The position numbers were made by a program, and so were the translations under genes. Positions 46,063-59,699 of a DNA stretch of 64,000 nt are shown one piece after another (within the stretch, counting starts at the first letter, position 1; every line of letters begins with the position of its first letter). This DNA is from Typhlomys cinereus. Its lineage: Eukaryota; Chordata; Mammalia; Rodentia; Platacanthomyidae. The DNA is taken from assembly GCA_023101885.1 (NCBI GenBank), contig JALPQD010000137.1, forward strand, positions 558,001-622,000, read 5' to 3'. The notes under the pieces were generated by a model that did not search any database, was not told the origin of the DNA, and was given only the letters and a program-made list of their open reading frames with translations.

Positions 46063-46297
46063 ATCAAAGGGCATTATATGCCCTGTGCAGGACCAAAGGT
46101 GACTTCTGGAATCATCCTGGATTGCTTCTACCTTCTTCTTGCTTCACTCTGGGCTTTCCCAAGCTCCACCCACTAGGGCCTGAAGTGCAGGTCTCCACCA
46201 TTTCCACTTGGTGATTTTTATGTGGGACCTGGGATCTGAACTCAGGACCTTCTGCTTTGGAGGCAGAGTCTTAATTCCAGAGCCATCTCTCCAGCCC
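45992..46297 (-). mobile_element. B2-like SINE, full length
   Basis: Minus-strand head ggggctggagagatggctct, B box gagttcagatccca, body and (CA)n tail (46016-46062 on the plus strand as TG), A-rich end. Perfect 14-bp target duplication ctgaatacattctt at 45978-45991 and 46298-46311. Confidence 0.93.
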
Positions 46298-46382
46298 CTG
46301 AATACATTCTTGCAATTCAAACTCTTTTGCTTTTTTGTTTAATAATGTGTGAGGCTTCCTTTTTGGTTGATTGTTGTTTTGT

Positions 46383-46457
46383 AGGTGGGCAACTGAGCCC
46401 AAGGTTTTGCTCATGACAAGCAAATGTTCTACTCCTTATAAACCCACCAACATGCTC
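46383..46457 (-). mobile_element. ID-like SINE head
   Basis: ggcaactgagcccaaggttt, gctcatgacaagcaaatgtt, ctactccttataaaccc corresponds to the complement of an ID element. Diverged. Confidence 0.45.
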
Positions 46458-46459
46458 TT

Positions 46460-47860
46460 TACTGTATGGGCATTTAGAAATGAAAAGATCATTTACTCTT
46501 CAGTGGATGAGCCCAGTTAGGTCAGTTCAAACCAAATAAAGAGGTTGGGATGACAAAGAAGAATAGTCCCCTGTCCCTTCCCAATCAGCTGATGTTGAAT
46601 GACTTTATCTGATGATTAAAGCCAGTACAAGAATCACAGGCATGGTTATAGTAGTTAGCTAGGGACAAGAGCCAAGGGAAGAATCAGGCATTGACTTGCT
46701 TGGCCTTAATTATTGCAATACACTGAAGATTTGGGACCAGGAGTTCCTGTGTGGGTCCCATCTCAGATACGATGAATGATTTGCTCTAAGAACCTGCCTC
46801 AAAACTTCTGGGACTGTGATTTAATTTGACGGGGTCCAGTGATAGCTTGCAGATGACGTGTATTATAGTTGGAGGAATGATGGTCATCTTGGGCATACTG
46901 CTTTTGCTTTTACCCAAACGCAAAGCTTCTGGGGAGAGACGCGAACCCAGAATCCCAATGAAAACTGTGTTGCATCAGCTACCCAAACTGCACGTGCCCA
47001 GAATGAGCAAAGTTGGCTATTCAAAATGTTTTGCAACATTGTGGGAGTGAAAATGTGGAAAATGGCAGACTGTTTTCTGAATCATAATGTGAACTGAGGT
47101 ATAGCACTTCTGAATTCATTAGACACTTGGTGTAGGTGACACGCCGGTGGTTATGAGCCTCATTTCAGTTACATTATACCTGTGCAAATTGCTGCAGCTA
47201 GTTGAGACTGAGAATGCTTGTGCAGGTGTCAGAAAAAATTAAAACTGCAATTAGAAACAGAACTGTACTGATTGAAGAAAGAACCCCAAACTAAACATGA
47301 GCATAAACAATTTGAGACTCAGCAAACTTTGGCATTCTGTAATCCTGTTAGCATTTTAGCTTTTAATCCAAGTAAGTACTTAAAATACAAGCAGATCTTG
47401 ACTCTGCAATTTCTGGGGCTCTCTTCCAAGAGAATGACAATAATTTATTCTTTTAGAAGGACCTTTCAGCCTGAAAGGAATCAGAAGAGCTTTCCAAAGA
47501 ATAATGCATAAAACTACTTCCGAAGTCACTGAGCTAGCTCCATTGTGCAATTACTCCACAGATCAATTCATCTGACAAACTTCTATTTGATACCTACTAT
47601 GTGAAACATTGGGAAGGTATGTAAGGTAAGTCAGGATGACATGGTGAGTTGTTTCCTTAGGCCAGTGTGGCAGCTAGCCATAAAGTCTAATTTTGACTTT
47701 AGTGGATCCCCCTCGGTCCATCCCCGAACATTTTCTTGGAGTCAAGGGTCTACCTATGGTTGTTAAGCTGCTGATAGAGGAATGATGCTTTTGTTAAGTA
47801 TGCTAAGCATGTTTTGTTAAGTATGTATTCCAGGCCAGCAGCTTGAATGTCACCTGCAAT
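46460..47860. other. unclassified intronic DNA, possible degraded retrocopy
   Basis: Two overlapping plus-strand frames (46826-47097) contain a hydrophobic run followed by a basic stretch but match no protein I know. An L2/MIR-like antisense trace lies at 47565-47640 (cctactatgtgaaacattgg). Confidence 0.3.
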
Positions 47861-47867
47861 GAAAGTT

Positions 47868-48045
47868 GTAGGGAGGTCTGTGAGGTAACCCAGCACATAA
47901 AACTGCTTGCTTAGTATGGTCCTGACTACTTGAGTTTGATTCCTGGATGCCGTGTAAAGAGTCAGCTGTGGTAGTTCACGTCTAGAATCGGAACACTCCT
48001 ACTACAAGATGAGAGGTGGAGGCATAACAAGATCTGTAGATAAAC
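47868..48045 (+). mobile_element. B4-like SINE
   Basis: Head gtctgtgaggtaacccagca, B-box-like cttgagtttgattcctgg, then a B1-related middle gctgtggtagttcacgtcta and tcggaacactcctactacaa. Diverged. Confidence 0.55.
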
Positions 48046-48869
48046 TGGACACATGCAAGCTTGCAAACTATTAACTTGGACCTTGAAAAACTGACCTTCG
48101 ACTTTAGAAACAAGCACTAATCAGATTAATAAGGAATCTCAAATTCCTGGGAAACAAGTTGTATCTCTGGGAACAAGAAAGCTAATGTGTCTGGATAACT
48201 TGAGAATGATGGATATCCTGAGATGTGGGGAAGAGGGTGGGGAGCCTTTTCTACAGTGGTAACTGTACTCAGGCACTCTGTAAAGAGAAGGAGGACTGAC
48301 TCATTCAGTGACTGACCTTCTGTTCTTTGCTCTCTGCCTGCTGCTGGCAAAAGGTCCTTTGCTTCCTCGTAAGTGCCAAGCTCTTTCCACATGAGGGCAT
48401 CCCCCATGTGCTCTTCTGCCACAGTGCCCTCCATGCTCGATTTACCGCTAAACGTCTCAGTCTCATTCTTCAAGCTTCAACTGCACATACCACTTCCTGG
48501 ATGAATACTCTCTCTACTTTCCACATTATCAGAATATTTACAACACTCTGGCCCACTCCTCAGCAATACTCAATGAGGAGGTAGAATTAAATGTTTAATA
48601 TTTGTCCCCTCTAGAGATCTCAAGTTTGACTAGGCATCCTCATTTTACTGAGTAAAAACATGTTAAGTATGGATCTAAATTAATAAATTGTATAGAATAC
48701 GAATGCATGTCACAGAATCATGTTTCCTGAGACTGGTAGTTAAGATGGTATACAATACATTTTTAGATTTTTCTGTTCCTATTTTCTCTGTCTAGTCTGG
48801 TAAAGGCTGTCTCAACTCATAGTGATAGAAAAGCCTGGAGGGGGAGAACGGCTAAAATTTGCTGAGAAG

Positions 48870-49072
48870 TCACTATGAGCAGCCTCAGTGCTACAGGTAT
48901 AATATGCATTTTTTTTACCCAATGAAACTTCCAAGATCCTGACATAGTTCATATTCACAATGTTAAAAAAAGAGAGAAATTCATTGGATGTTATACCATA
49001 CAGCCAATGATCTCAGAAGTGGCAGAGTTGGTATTTATATACAGAATTTATGCTCAGCTTCAACCTTATGTT
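48870..49072 (-). mobile_element. MIR, antisense
   Basis: cactatgagcagcctcagtg, ggtataatatgcat, ccaatgatctcagaagtggc, agagttggtatttatataca agree with the reverse MIR consensus. Confidence 0.55.
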
Positions 49073-49079
49073 CTTGAAT

Positions 49080-50085
49080 GTTGTGAGAAAGATAATAGTC
49101 ATAAGAGAAATAATAAGTAAAAGTTGCTCAAGAGACAATGTAATGTACATAAAGTGTCTTGATACTAGATATATGCTAAATATTCACTGAATTCTGCTAA
49201 TAGGGATTTAAACATCCCTATTATATTTCTAGGTCCTGAATTCCACTTCTAAGCAGATTTCAGACATCCTTGATAAAGCTAAGTTTGGAGAAATATTAGC
49301 TTGGAAAAAAAAATGACCCAAAAGGAAATTTATGTACTGCATATCCTCAAAGCCACATTTAGACTCAAATGATCTGAAAATTACTACTGAAGTCTACTGC
49401 TTTACATATTTTATGTTTTCCAGTGAATTAGTTTTGAGACTTGGAAATCACACAGATCCATAAAAAGTTGTTTTCCAGACTCTAAACTAGAATCAAGTCC
49501 ATCCCAGTATTTTGGTAACTGCCATGGACTCAGATATAGTTCTGCTTATTTTCCTTGGTATTTCTCGCTTTTCACTTGCATAAACCCACAGGTAAACTGG
49601 TTCACAAGAATTTGCCACCTTTTATAGACATTAGTTTTACTGCCAGGAGTAAGAAGCTGGAACGAGGCTGCAATGAGTGGAAAGCAATGGCAGAAAGCTC
49701 AAGAGAAAGGGTGAAAGTTGAACATCACTGGATTAGTAATTCTCTGTAGGAAAATAATAAAGACACCGGCTTCAAGAGAAGGAAACAGGTTCATTTCTAA
49801 GTATGGCCACTGAAATAGTAAAGATGGACAAAGGATCTGTGAGTGATAACATAGTAGCGAAAGAATGCCTTGGGAATGCGGCTGACGTAATAACCATTTA
49901 TGTTTATAACCATTGTTCAAGGGCACGGCAGTGACTCTTGCTCCATAGCAATTTAACAAGGGTGGCCAATGAATATTAGTTACCAACCTTTTCTACAGTA
50001 TTTCTAGAGTCAAAAAGTGTTTAAATTCAAGTCTGAAATTCCAAGATGTAGATAAGTTATTTTTGTGCATACCTATTCCTTCAGT
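49080..50085. other. unique AT-rich intronic DNA
   Basis: No repeat family or coding signal recognised. Confidence 0.4.
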
Positions 50086-50091
50086 TCACGC

Positions 50092-50093
<2 letters not shown>

Positions 50094-50139
<46 letters not shown>

Positions 50140-50368
50140 ACATATGCATAAGCACATAAAAGTGCATGTGGAGGCTAGAAGTAAACCTCAGGGGACACTT
50201 CAGGAGTCATGCATCTTGTTGTTTGAGAGAGGATCTTACTAAGTAGGATATCTCCATCTGGCTCTGCCCACAGAACTGGGATTACAAATACGTATTCTAG
50301 GCATTAAAGCCAGGTCTTCATGCTTGCATGGGAAGCACTTCACTGACTGAGCCATCTCCCCAGCCTTA
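50094..50368 (-). mobile_element. B4-type SINE with (CA)n tail
   Basis: On the plus strand: (TG)n at 50094-50138, gtgcatgtggaggctagaag, ggggacacttcaggagtcat, cagaactgggattacaaata, cttcatgcttgcatgggaag, ctgagccatctccccagcc. A clear B4 in antisense. Confidence 0.85.
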
Positions 50369-50989
50369 TTCCAATTCATCCAACAACAAAGTCTATGAAA
50401 CTTTTATTTATTAAATAAAATCATCACTTGCATTAAAGAGGGATAGGAAATTTCCATTTTTGGAGAGAAAGAGAACTTTTTGCTTTTTATATTCTCACTC
50501 ATGATAATAAGCAAAAAAAGTTGAAAACACTTGATAATAAGTGTTGGAGAACAAAACAAGACTTGGAGAATGCTTAAGGTAGCCAGGACATGGCAGGTCA
50601 TGATTGATTTTGAAGATTTGGTAGGTAAGTGTATTGACTTGAGCCCCAAATTCTGTAGCTCTTTTTTCTACAAGTCATTTGCTAATTCATAAGTGGCACA
50701 GAACCAAATGCTAAGATAATGAGCAGAGTGCAGTGGCCAAGACACTTAGAAGCTGACAGTGATTTCTGACATTATGGTGGAGCTGGAATTTAGCAACTGG
50801 AAGTCAAGATCTGCTAAGGAAGAAGAACTAGGATAAACAATTCATATTTCCAGTTAGGATCCTAGACAGGCTACAGCCTATGAGCAACAACTAGGACCTA
50901 GATGCTAGCCTTTGAGATCCAAGAATGGATCATGGCCATGTCCCTATTCCAACTCTCCGGCAACATGTATATAAATAAATAAGAAATTC

Positions 50990-53490
50990 TCTCCTATAAA
51001 AGACATCATCAGCCTGAAATTATTTCTATATTTTTTCAGGAGGTACATTTAACATTTTATTAAAATTATCATGAATACCAGAACATTAAAAAATTTCAGA
51101 AAATTAAGTAGAAGTCCAAAGAATACCTATAGACCCAAAACATGTGGTATAATAAGGTATTATTATATCATGTTCTTAAAATAATTTTAGTTGATATAAT
51201 TAAGAAAAAAGATGAAAAGGAGAATTTCCTCAAATTTCAAAGTAAAGCCAACCATTCAGCAAATATTGAAAACTGGAAACTATAGTAAGTAAAATTAAGC
51301 ATTCAATGGATAGCTTAAAGGAAAACTGGACACATTAGAAGGCAAGCTTAGTAAGCTAGAAAAAAGAAAGAGCATAAAAAAAGAGATGAAAACAGAACAG
51401 AAAGCAAAATCTAATGTTCTTGATTCAATAGACTTTTAGGAGAAAGAGGAAGGGAGGGTGGGAAGAGAAAATTGATAGAAAGATGAGGGAGAGAGAGAGA
51501 AAGAGAATTTCCAGACATAATCACCAATTTTTCAAAAATTAATAAGGTATTAAATTATAGATTTTTGAAATTCTGCTTATCCTAACTAGGTTTAAAACAC
51601 ACACATACACACACACGCACACACACACCCCTACCTATACATACCCATACCCACAAACACCACAAAAAAAGTAAAAGTCGGAAGGGTGAATTTGAATTAA
51701 AATATAATGTTTAAAGTTCTGTGAAATATTTATTAAATGGTGAAAGTAATCATTACCACGACTAGTGAGAATCAAGAATAGATGTTCATGTCATGAATGC
51801 TATGGTACCAAAAGGAAAAAAGAATGTATAAAAGTTTCAGAGATAAAAGTCTGATCATATAGTGTGCTTGATTAACAAATATCTTTAAAAGGTAAGAAAG
51901 AAGAGAAAACAAAGTAATTAGAATGACTAAAGAATAGACAATGGTAGATTTCAGTCAATTGTATCTTCCTTTTTCATTTACTATAAATAGATTTAGTTCT
52001 CCAACTAAAATATGTTTTCTGAGTGGATATGAGAACCACCTAAGTATATGACTCCAACAAAGATATACTTTAGGTCTAAGGGTCTGGAAGTAATGGAAGA
52101 AAATGGAACCAGAAAAATAATAAAGAAATTCTATTTTTGAAAAATGGTTGATCCTTTGAAAAGGTCAATAAAAATGGATAAACCTGCAAAAAAACCCTAA
52201 TAAAAAGGGAAAAGACACACATTTCAAGCATCAAGTATCAAATAGGATATTGCTACTGACCTTACAGATAAATAAGGTAATAAAATATTCTGTCAGTGGG
52301 CAAAAGAAGGAATACTACAAATAACTACATAAACTTGATAGAAATGGACCAATTCCTAGAAAACATAAAACTATCACACTCATGACACAATTTGAACAGA
52401 CTTATAATCATAAAAGCCCTTGAGTTTTTAATTAAAATTTTCAAAAAGAAATATCAAGGCTCAGACAGTTTTACTAGAGAGATTCACCAACTGTTTAAAA
52501 AAGAATGAACACCAGTTCTATCCAATCTCTTACATAAAAAAAGTGGAGCAGGTAATGCTTTCCAATTCATTCAGCAACTATTATTACCTTCACCAAAAAA
52601 TAAAGACAGTATAAAAATATAACTATAGACCAGTACTCCTTATAAATTACAGACATAAGATATTTGATAAAAAGTGACAAGCAGGATTATATAAAGTATG
52701 AAAATAATCACACCACAACCATGTGGGATTATTTAGTTGAGAAATGTGAGACTAGTTCTCTATTTGAGAAGTAATATATATAATCCAATATATTAACAGG
52801 CCAAGGAATGACCACATGATCATGTAAAGTGAAGTAGAAAAGGTGTTTGATAAAAATCAGCATTGATTTATGGTCTCAGAAAACTAGGAATTAAAGAAAA
52901 CGTCCACAACTTAATAAAACATCTTTAAAAGGCCTCTACTGCTAATATCAGACTCAAAGGTAAAAAGAATGAATACTTTCTCTATATGATCTAGAAAAAG
53001 ACTAGAATAGTCACTCTTGCTGTTTCTGCTCAGTATAGTATTTGACGGTCTAGTCAGCACAATAAAGCAAGAAAAAATAAATAAAAGGCTTATGGAGAGA
53101 ATGGGAAAAAAGCCTTAGATGATCATTTATAGTATCTTGATTTGTAATAGCCACTCTGGACATATCCAAAGTGTCCTTCAAAAGTGAATGGTGAACAAAT
53201 TATGGCACATATGTACTATGGACTACTACGTAGCAACACAAAGTAATGAAGTATTGATAATGGCAACCAGAAAGATGAATCAAAAGGGAGCTATGCTGAG
53301 GGAAAAAAAGCCAGGTTACTCATTTATGTGATTTGACTTTTGTAACAATCTGGAGATGACTCAGTTATGGAGACGAGGAACCGATTGATGATAGCAGGGC
53401 ATTAAGATGGTGGGCAGGATGTGTGACTCTGAAAGGGGCTCTATCAGTCATATTGTGTGGTGATGGAAACGGTTCTATCTCTTGATCATA
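50990..53490 (+). mobile_element. old L1 (L1M-type), degraded ORF2 region
   Basis: Successive blocks match L1 ORF2 order: gtcaataaaaatggataaacc, agaaatggaccaattcctag, aggctcagacagttttacta, gagagattcaccaactgttt, ctatagaccagtactcctta, aacaggccaaggaatgacca, gtagaaaaggtgtttgataa, aaagcaagaaaaaataaata, then the 3' region caaagtgtccttcaaaagtg and ggcacatatgtactatggac. The frame is destroyed by stops and indels, so it is inactive. The 5' limit is uncertain; 51000-52080 fits older L1M sequence less clearly. Confidence 0.85.
51597..51630 (+). repeat. (CA)n short tandem repeat
   Basis: Interrupted CA run within the old L1. Confidence 0.9.
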
Positions 53491-53709
53491 AAAGTTGCTA
53501 CACAAATCTACACATGTGGTTCCAATGGCAAAGAAATGTACACATACATTGTATCACTGAAAAATTCTTTGTTGGATACCAGACTTGAGTTATACAAGAT
53601 ATGATCACTGGAGTAAAATAATTACAGTCACAAGGAACTTCTTCGTTCAACTGCAGTTCACATTCATGAGTTAGAAGATAAATAAATAATACTTCTAGAG
53701 AGAATGTTT

Positions 53710-53806
53710 TCCTATATAGTTCCAACTGAGCTCAAACTCATGATCTTCCTGCCTCAGTCTTCCAAGTGCTGTGATAACAGATGTGCACCACTGTGCTAGT
53801 TCCTAA
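53710..53806 (-). mobile_element. B1 SINE, old
   Basis: Antisense B1: gctcaaactcatgatcttcc, tgcctcagtcttccaagtgc, gataacagatgtgcaccac. Confidence 0.8.
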
Positions 53807-53989
53807 GGAATTATTGGTACTCTTAATAGCAGAATGGTATAAATATTCAGAAATGACTGCATGTAACATTAGCTCAGACTTAGATTATGATGCTTATTAA
53901 CTGCCAGCTGCTATTTGCTGTTTTTATATATAAACAAAGTTAAATCTTAGTAAAATCATTCTGATGTAGGTGCTAATGCAGAAAGCAAG

Positions 53990-54080
53990 CCAGACAGAAA
54001 ATAAAAATCATTTGTTCAAAGTTGTACAGCAGCTCAATAGCAGAGCCATAATCTATGCTCGGCTTCTAAATTCTTCTAAA
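53990..54080 (-). mobile_element. MIR fragment, antisense
   Basis: catttgttcaaagttgtaca gcagctcaatagcagagccata matches the complement of the MIR core (cttgcccaaggtcacacagctagtaagtggcagagc), here in several diverged positions. Confidence 0.6.
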
Positions 54081-54089
54081 TGTGGATTT

Positions 54090-55700
54090 TCTTGTCTATG
54101 TCCTGGACTTTTAAACTTGCAATGTAAATAATTAATAGGAGTGGTATATGCAATATCTTGCTTGTATACTTGCTGAATGGTAAGCTTCCAACATTTCAGG
54201 GTGATCTTGCTGTGAGCTGTTCTTGCCCTGTGTCTGATAAATAAGATAAACTGTGCATTTTTGGTGCATGGTATTGAGTGATTGTCACTTAACAGTGTCC
54301 TCTGAACTTGGATATTTCATAAGGAAAAAGAGGGAGGTTGGACACAGAAAGTTACTGAACCTGCATCCAAAAGAGTTCCTCTTTTAGGCTCTACACAGAG
54401 ATCTCAGCAAACTGGAAAGCTACAAACGGAGTATTGGTCTCATTTGTGGGAGCCCTGAATGCTCACTCAGGATTCCTCAATTGCTGGTACAATGCAACCA
54501 CTCTTGAATTCTGTTTCTTTGTGGGTTCATATCACTCCTCAGCCAGCTCTCTCTGTATAAGGGAAGGGATTCCACCACATATAAATATTAAAACACCTCC
54601 TTAAGATGTTGGATATTTATGAGTATTACGTTAAAACTATCTTTTACTGCCCTTTCTCGTCGCACTGATTATTTATTGTTTGAAAAGATAAATACAGGAA
54701 AGCAATTGACCTGACAATGGCCTATTCTTGATTACACATTGCATTAAATAGAGACATTATAAAGAGGGCACTTTGGAATCTGTCCTTAGCATCAGCAAAG
54801 ACTGTGTAATGAAAAGGTATGATGCTTAGCTTAATAGATGAATGCAAACCACAGGTCACAAGAGGCCTGGAGTAACTGCGGTTGATCAACATCAGCCTAG
54901 CTCTGCTGGACAGGGAGGGCAAAGTATTTCCATAGCTCTGAATAAAGTGCATCATGTGTAATAAGCACCTACTAATTGATGGAATCGATGAATGAGGGAG
55001 GGATGTCTAGCAAGTGAGGAAGAATGAGCATGTTCTTCACCCAGTTAGTGCGATCCTTTTATAGGGCAGGAAGCTCTTATTATTTTCTCTTCCTTTTTGT
55101 GTTATTTTGTGTTTATACCTCCCCCAGCCTCCTCCTAGCTAACAGACTTAGCTAGATGAATAGATCTTAAGGTCTAAGTCAATTGTTTAGGAGACACTCA
55201 AGCTAATGATTAAGCAATAGCTTTAGCAACCAGAGCACATGTGTTCCTCAAACATGGCCCCTTATTGCTTAGGGCTAGATAGGGGCGGGGTCTTGGAAAT
55301 GGAGCATCACTGACTATCAACATTCTGTGGGAAGGCAGTCAACATTTGTCACCCCTGGATGTTGACCACTTAGTCTGCTATCACTGTCCCCTGAGCAGCG
55401 CTTTCAGAATATAGGGGAAAATTAATGAGAACATCAAGTTTTAAATAGAGAAGGGGTGGAAGAAAGTAGAGTTAATGGTATATCTGTTATTCTTAGCACT
55501 TATCTTGGTCATAGAGATTCTTTCATTAAGAGACTCCTCATTACTGTTTAAAAGTCACTTAAACATTGATGATCTTATGTTCTGAGTTTTAAAAAAATCG
55601 GATTGCTGCATTCTACTGATGAGTTAAATCTCCATGGAAATAGCATTTATCACTGGGATTCCCAAATTGAAAGAGATGACTTCAGCTCTATATATAGAAA
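54090..55700. other. unique AT-rich intronic DNA
   Basis: No repeat family recognised. A GC-box-like aggggcggggtc occurs near 55280, isolated and without a CpG island. Confidence 0.4.
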
Positions 55701-55705
55701 GAAAA

Positions 55706-55765
55706 AGGAGGAGGAGGAGGAGGAGGAGGAGGAGGAGGAGAAAGAGGAAGAGGAAGAGGAGAAAT
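55706..55765 (+). repeat. (GGA)n microsatellite
   Basis: About eleven GGA units followed by GAA/GGA mixtures; the source of a spurious poly-arginine frame. Confidence 0.97.
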
Positions 55766-56570
55766 AAAGAAAAAAAAACTTTAGCAAATCTATTTCATCC
55801 ACTGTTCAGGTCTCCACACAGCTTTCACAAAGTTATGATTCATAAGTAAGAGCTAAACTACTGTGAAACTGAAATAAAATTAACTGGAAAAATCACTTAG
55901 GAGGAGACTGGGGACAAACAGCAATCTCATGTGAACTCATTGTGACAGGGCAGAAGCTCTACAATTACACTGTGACACAAGGTATCAATGATCCTGCACT
56001 GCCCAGTACCATATGACCTGTTTCCTCACAGCTGCTCCTACCTGAGGACAGAGCTTGCCTATTAACACCTTGCCTATCAATACCTCCTGTCCTCCTGTAT
56101 CCATCCTCACTCTTACCTTAGAATTTCCCAAAACAAAATTTTCAGTGATCATGAAAACGGAGAATGCAATGAGACCTAGATGCCTTAGTTAAGTAACATC
56201 ATAAGTTATTCAGACTGAAATATTTCTGTCTTATGCATAAAAGAGGGGCTCCCTAATAACCATTGTCACCCTAGGGAATTAATAAGAGTATACTTGACCA
56301 AAGTGCTAGTACACCACTGATCTATGACTTTTACATTATTAAAGGGAAGTAAAAGGGAGAAAAGGAGAGAAGTCATCTAGAAATAATCTACTTGTGATGG
56401 ATTCATGGAGTGCCTCTCTAAAAGCTACTTGCAATTCCTTTCTTTCTTCTTGACTGTGTTTACTGGAAGATGAATCACTATTCCTCAGCAACCTTCTTTA
56501 TGGAGAAGTGACTGGGGACCTCTGAGAATTTTTTCCAAAGGGATGAACTTGGCAAGAATATTCTATTGGC

Positions 56571-57120
56571 TGCATCCAGGACTCACTGAAGTAAGACCTG
56601 TCCTTATCAGACCTGCACAATGACTGACATACCAACATGCTTCCATAGACTATCGAGGAACTCAAGAGAGATAAGGACATACAATAAAAACCTTAGGGAT
56701 TAGAGCTAGATGAGTGAAAGGAAATACCTTATTAGTGGAGTGACCAAGGAGGGACAACTTGGTATGCTACAGAGGCCTGAACCCCTACAAGAGCAGACAA
56801 GCCAAAGGGAACCTGGAGTTCATAGAAGCGGCCATGAAGGAGGGTATGTATGCAATGGATTAATGAAGGGAAGAAAGGGAGATGGGAGGGAGGGGGATGA
56901 AGGGAGGCTGGGATGAATACTCAATATGCTTGAAAAACTAGAGAAAATAAATTAATAAAAAGAAGAGATCCTTAAGGAGTAGGGAGAGGTTAATGAGGAT
57001 AACAGAGAGTAATTTGATTAAAGTATATTGTATTCATGCATAAAATTTTTTACAATGAAACACTATTTCGTGCAACTGATATATAATAATAAAATGCTTT
57101 TTAATATCTAGGAAAAAAAG
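56571..57120 (+). mobile_element. L1 3' end insertion with extra downstream sequence
   Basis: Flanked by a perfect 17-bp duplication aagaatattctattggc (56554-56570 and 57121-57137). The body has gagcagacaagccaaaggga, the G-rich purine tract (56860-56915), and the L1 end block atgaatactcaatatgcttg followed by an A-rich run at about 56940-56965. A further 150 bp with an aataataaaatgc region precedes the final A-run at 57112-57119. Confidence 0.75.
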
Positions 57121-57139
57121 AAGAATATTCTATTGGCCA

Positions 57140-58840
57140 TTTGTCCTTCCAAACGTCTTTCCAGGAACTGGGTATGACACCATCTTAGAACTGTGATGTA
57201 ACCCACAGGGAATGCACAACCCCTTGGGCCAATAGGATGAAGACAGAAAGAAGTCTCTTCTAAAGGCCAGAGATACTGAAATTCCTTCCTAGGTATGCAA
57301 ACATGTCCATTGGATTTTCTGGTTCTGTCCCAAACAAGATCAAGTTTCATACACTGTGTTGTTGACAGCACTTTGTGCCCTCATGAAAGCTGGGCTATCT
57401 TACAAAATGTACAACTGGACATTTAAGTCTATGGCAGAACGATAACCTTACTTCTCATAACTAGTTTAGGAATATCCAATATCCACATACCTCAGTGTTT
57501 CTTCATTTACATAGATGATATAGCTATTTAACAGACTCTGAGCTGTTTTTGAGTCATATTTGATCTCTCTTCACTTGAAGTTTCAACCTTTTTTTTTTGA
57601 TCATTGCAAAAGTTAGAGCAGAAGACAGGAGTTAAGAGTTACCACATAGCATGGAACCTATAGACTCTATCAGGTTCTGAAATGCATGACTCCAAGAGTC
57701 AACATAACCTTCATAAATAATTATATTTCTATACGAACATTCTTGATGTATATCCTAACAGGTTATAAGGTCCAATATCATCGTTCATTGTTTTTTTCAA
57801 AGACTTTCAGTTGATATTTATTGAACCAGGAAATGGGCTAATTTCACTTAAACTACAAATAATCCACTGGAGACAGGTTATACCCTCGTTTTCATTGTAC
57901 AGTGGCAAAAGTAAGACTTTTGAAAAATTAACAAACTTGAACCAATATGCCAGAAAAGCCTATTTATAAGTATAGGTCTTTGAGAAATTGAGTGCATTTG
58001 CAATTTCAAGATTTTTAAAATAATATATTTTATTTACACTTTTATTTTAATAGGAAATTATACTGTGATTTCTGTTTGTTTATTTATTTTTTGCTGTTGT
58101 TCCTGAGACAGATTCAGCCATGAGACTGAATTTCAGTGTCTTGGTTAGGACTGTTTTTAAAATTGTTTTGTATGAACTACACAATAAAATAGATGCTCAA
58201 TAAAAGTTTCCTACAAAATATCTGTGAATATATGCTGGAGGAGAATAAAGGTCACTTTTCTAGATGACCAAAGAGTAATGTGCTCCTTGCCACTTTATTT
58301 TCATAGTTATCACATGTACACAGATAGATACATAGTAAGCAAATGTTATGGGTCCAATGTTACACTGGATCACATAAAACCTTATTTTGCATATGTCATT
58401 CTCAATGGAAACAATTTTTGTGAATTCTGGGAAGAGGGAAAAAATTACCTCTAGGATTCACGAAGCAAAGAATTCAGTTCTAAAGAACTAAGTTCTTGTC
58501 AGAGTTTCCAGATTGTAAATTGAAATATTTTCATGAATATGGTAGGCCTCAGTGCAAGTTTTACAAAGTAACAACGCTCAAGGATGAAATGGAGAATGCA
58601 GACTTGATAACAGGCAACTGAATTAACATCCAAGTAAGGATTTACAGGGATTGTACTTGACACTGATCAACCATCTTATCGCTGATACAGATAAGGATTA
58701 AATATAAGAACGGCATAACTAACTTCAGAAGGATAGCTTAATATGTGCAGGACAAAAATTGATGCTTTAGCATATCTTTAGTGATTATAATGATCAGCTA
58801 AACCTAACAAGTACATTTTTCTAGGGAAGGCTGTGAGATA
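57140..58840. other. unique AT-rich intronic DNA
   Basis: No repeat family or coding signal recognised. Confidence 0.4.
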
Positions 58841-58845
58841 GGATC

Positions 58846-58948
58846 TCTTTATGTAATCCAGGCTGTACTTAGTTTCATGTTCCTCCTGACTCAGCATCTT
58901 GAGTGTTGGGGTTATAAGTGTAACCATCATGCCTGGCTTTAAGTCAAC
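58846..58948 (-). mobile_element. B1 SINE
   Basis: Antisense B1: gagataggatctctttatgt, aatccaggctgtacttagtt, cagcatcttgagtgttgggg, ttataagtgtaaccatcatg, cctggc. Confidence 0.85.
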
Positions 58949-59699
58949 CAGAATTTTTTTTTAGCTGGGATACAGAGACTCTCCTACAACAAAATATTCA
59001 TATGTAGGTATAGAATTCGGCTTAATATATAGCCTGATACCTCCAATGAAAAAGCATAGAAGTTTTTTAATAAATAGAAAGAATAATGTAAACTAATGAT
59101 AACAGTTGATGAACAAGTTCAAGCCACATAAGCATAAACAGTTAAGACCAAGGGACACACAATTCCTTTGTTTCTGAAGACATCAGAGATGAAGAGTGCA
59201 CACTAGGCTTAATAAGCAATTGTAAATCCAATGGATTTGAATGGATCCAGGGAATGGCCATCCAAAGGGTTACAGGTAAGGATTAGAAGGGACTCACTGA
59301 AGAATGGATTGTATGGTGACCTTAAGGTGATATGCCTCATAGTCAGGCCATTTCCCAGGATAAAGCCTGACACACTGTTGGGGATCAGGGAAGCCTTGTT
59401 AACGGAGATGGTCTTCGCGGTCACTTCCAATGTCTGGGCTGTTAATATGGCTTGTGTTCTGTGTTCTGGTGGGGTGATCTGGGAACCATGGTAAATCTCA
59501 CCTAAAGACAATACTAGGGTAGATAAAAGCAGGTATTTCTACATCAGAGTGATCTAAAAGTGAAAAAGGGTGCCTCAGGAATTCATGTCACAAGAAGACT
59601 GCCATAATGAGTCAAGTGACATCTCGTGAATGATTTGGTTGAGAGCATGCCTCTGATGAGTGGCTTCAGTACTGACAGCTGCATCCAGCTGTTAGACTC

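Noticed and set aside
46826..47097. Processed pseudogene of a membrane protein
   Set aside because: A hydrophobic stretch followed by basic residues is present, but there is no recognisable parent gene, poly-A tail or target duplication. Left as unclassified.
55275..55292. Promoter with GC box
   Set aside because: A single aggggcggggtc word without CpG island, TATA box or downstream gene.
55634..55849. Arginine-rich frame
   Set aside because: Product of the (GGA)n microsatellite.
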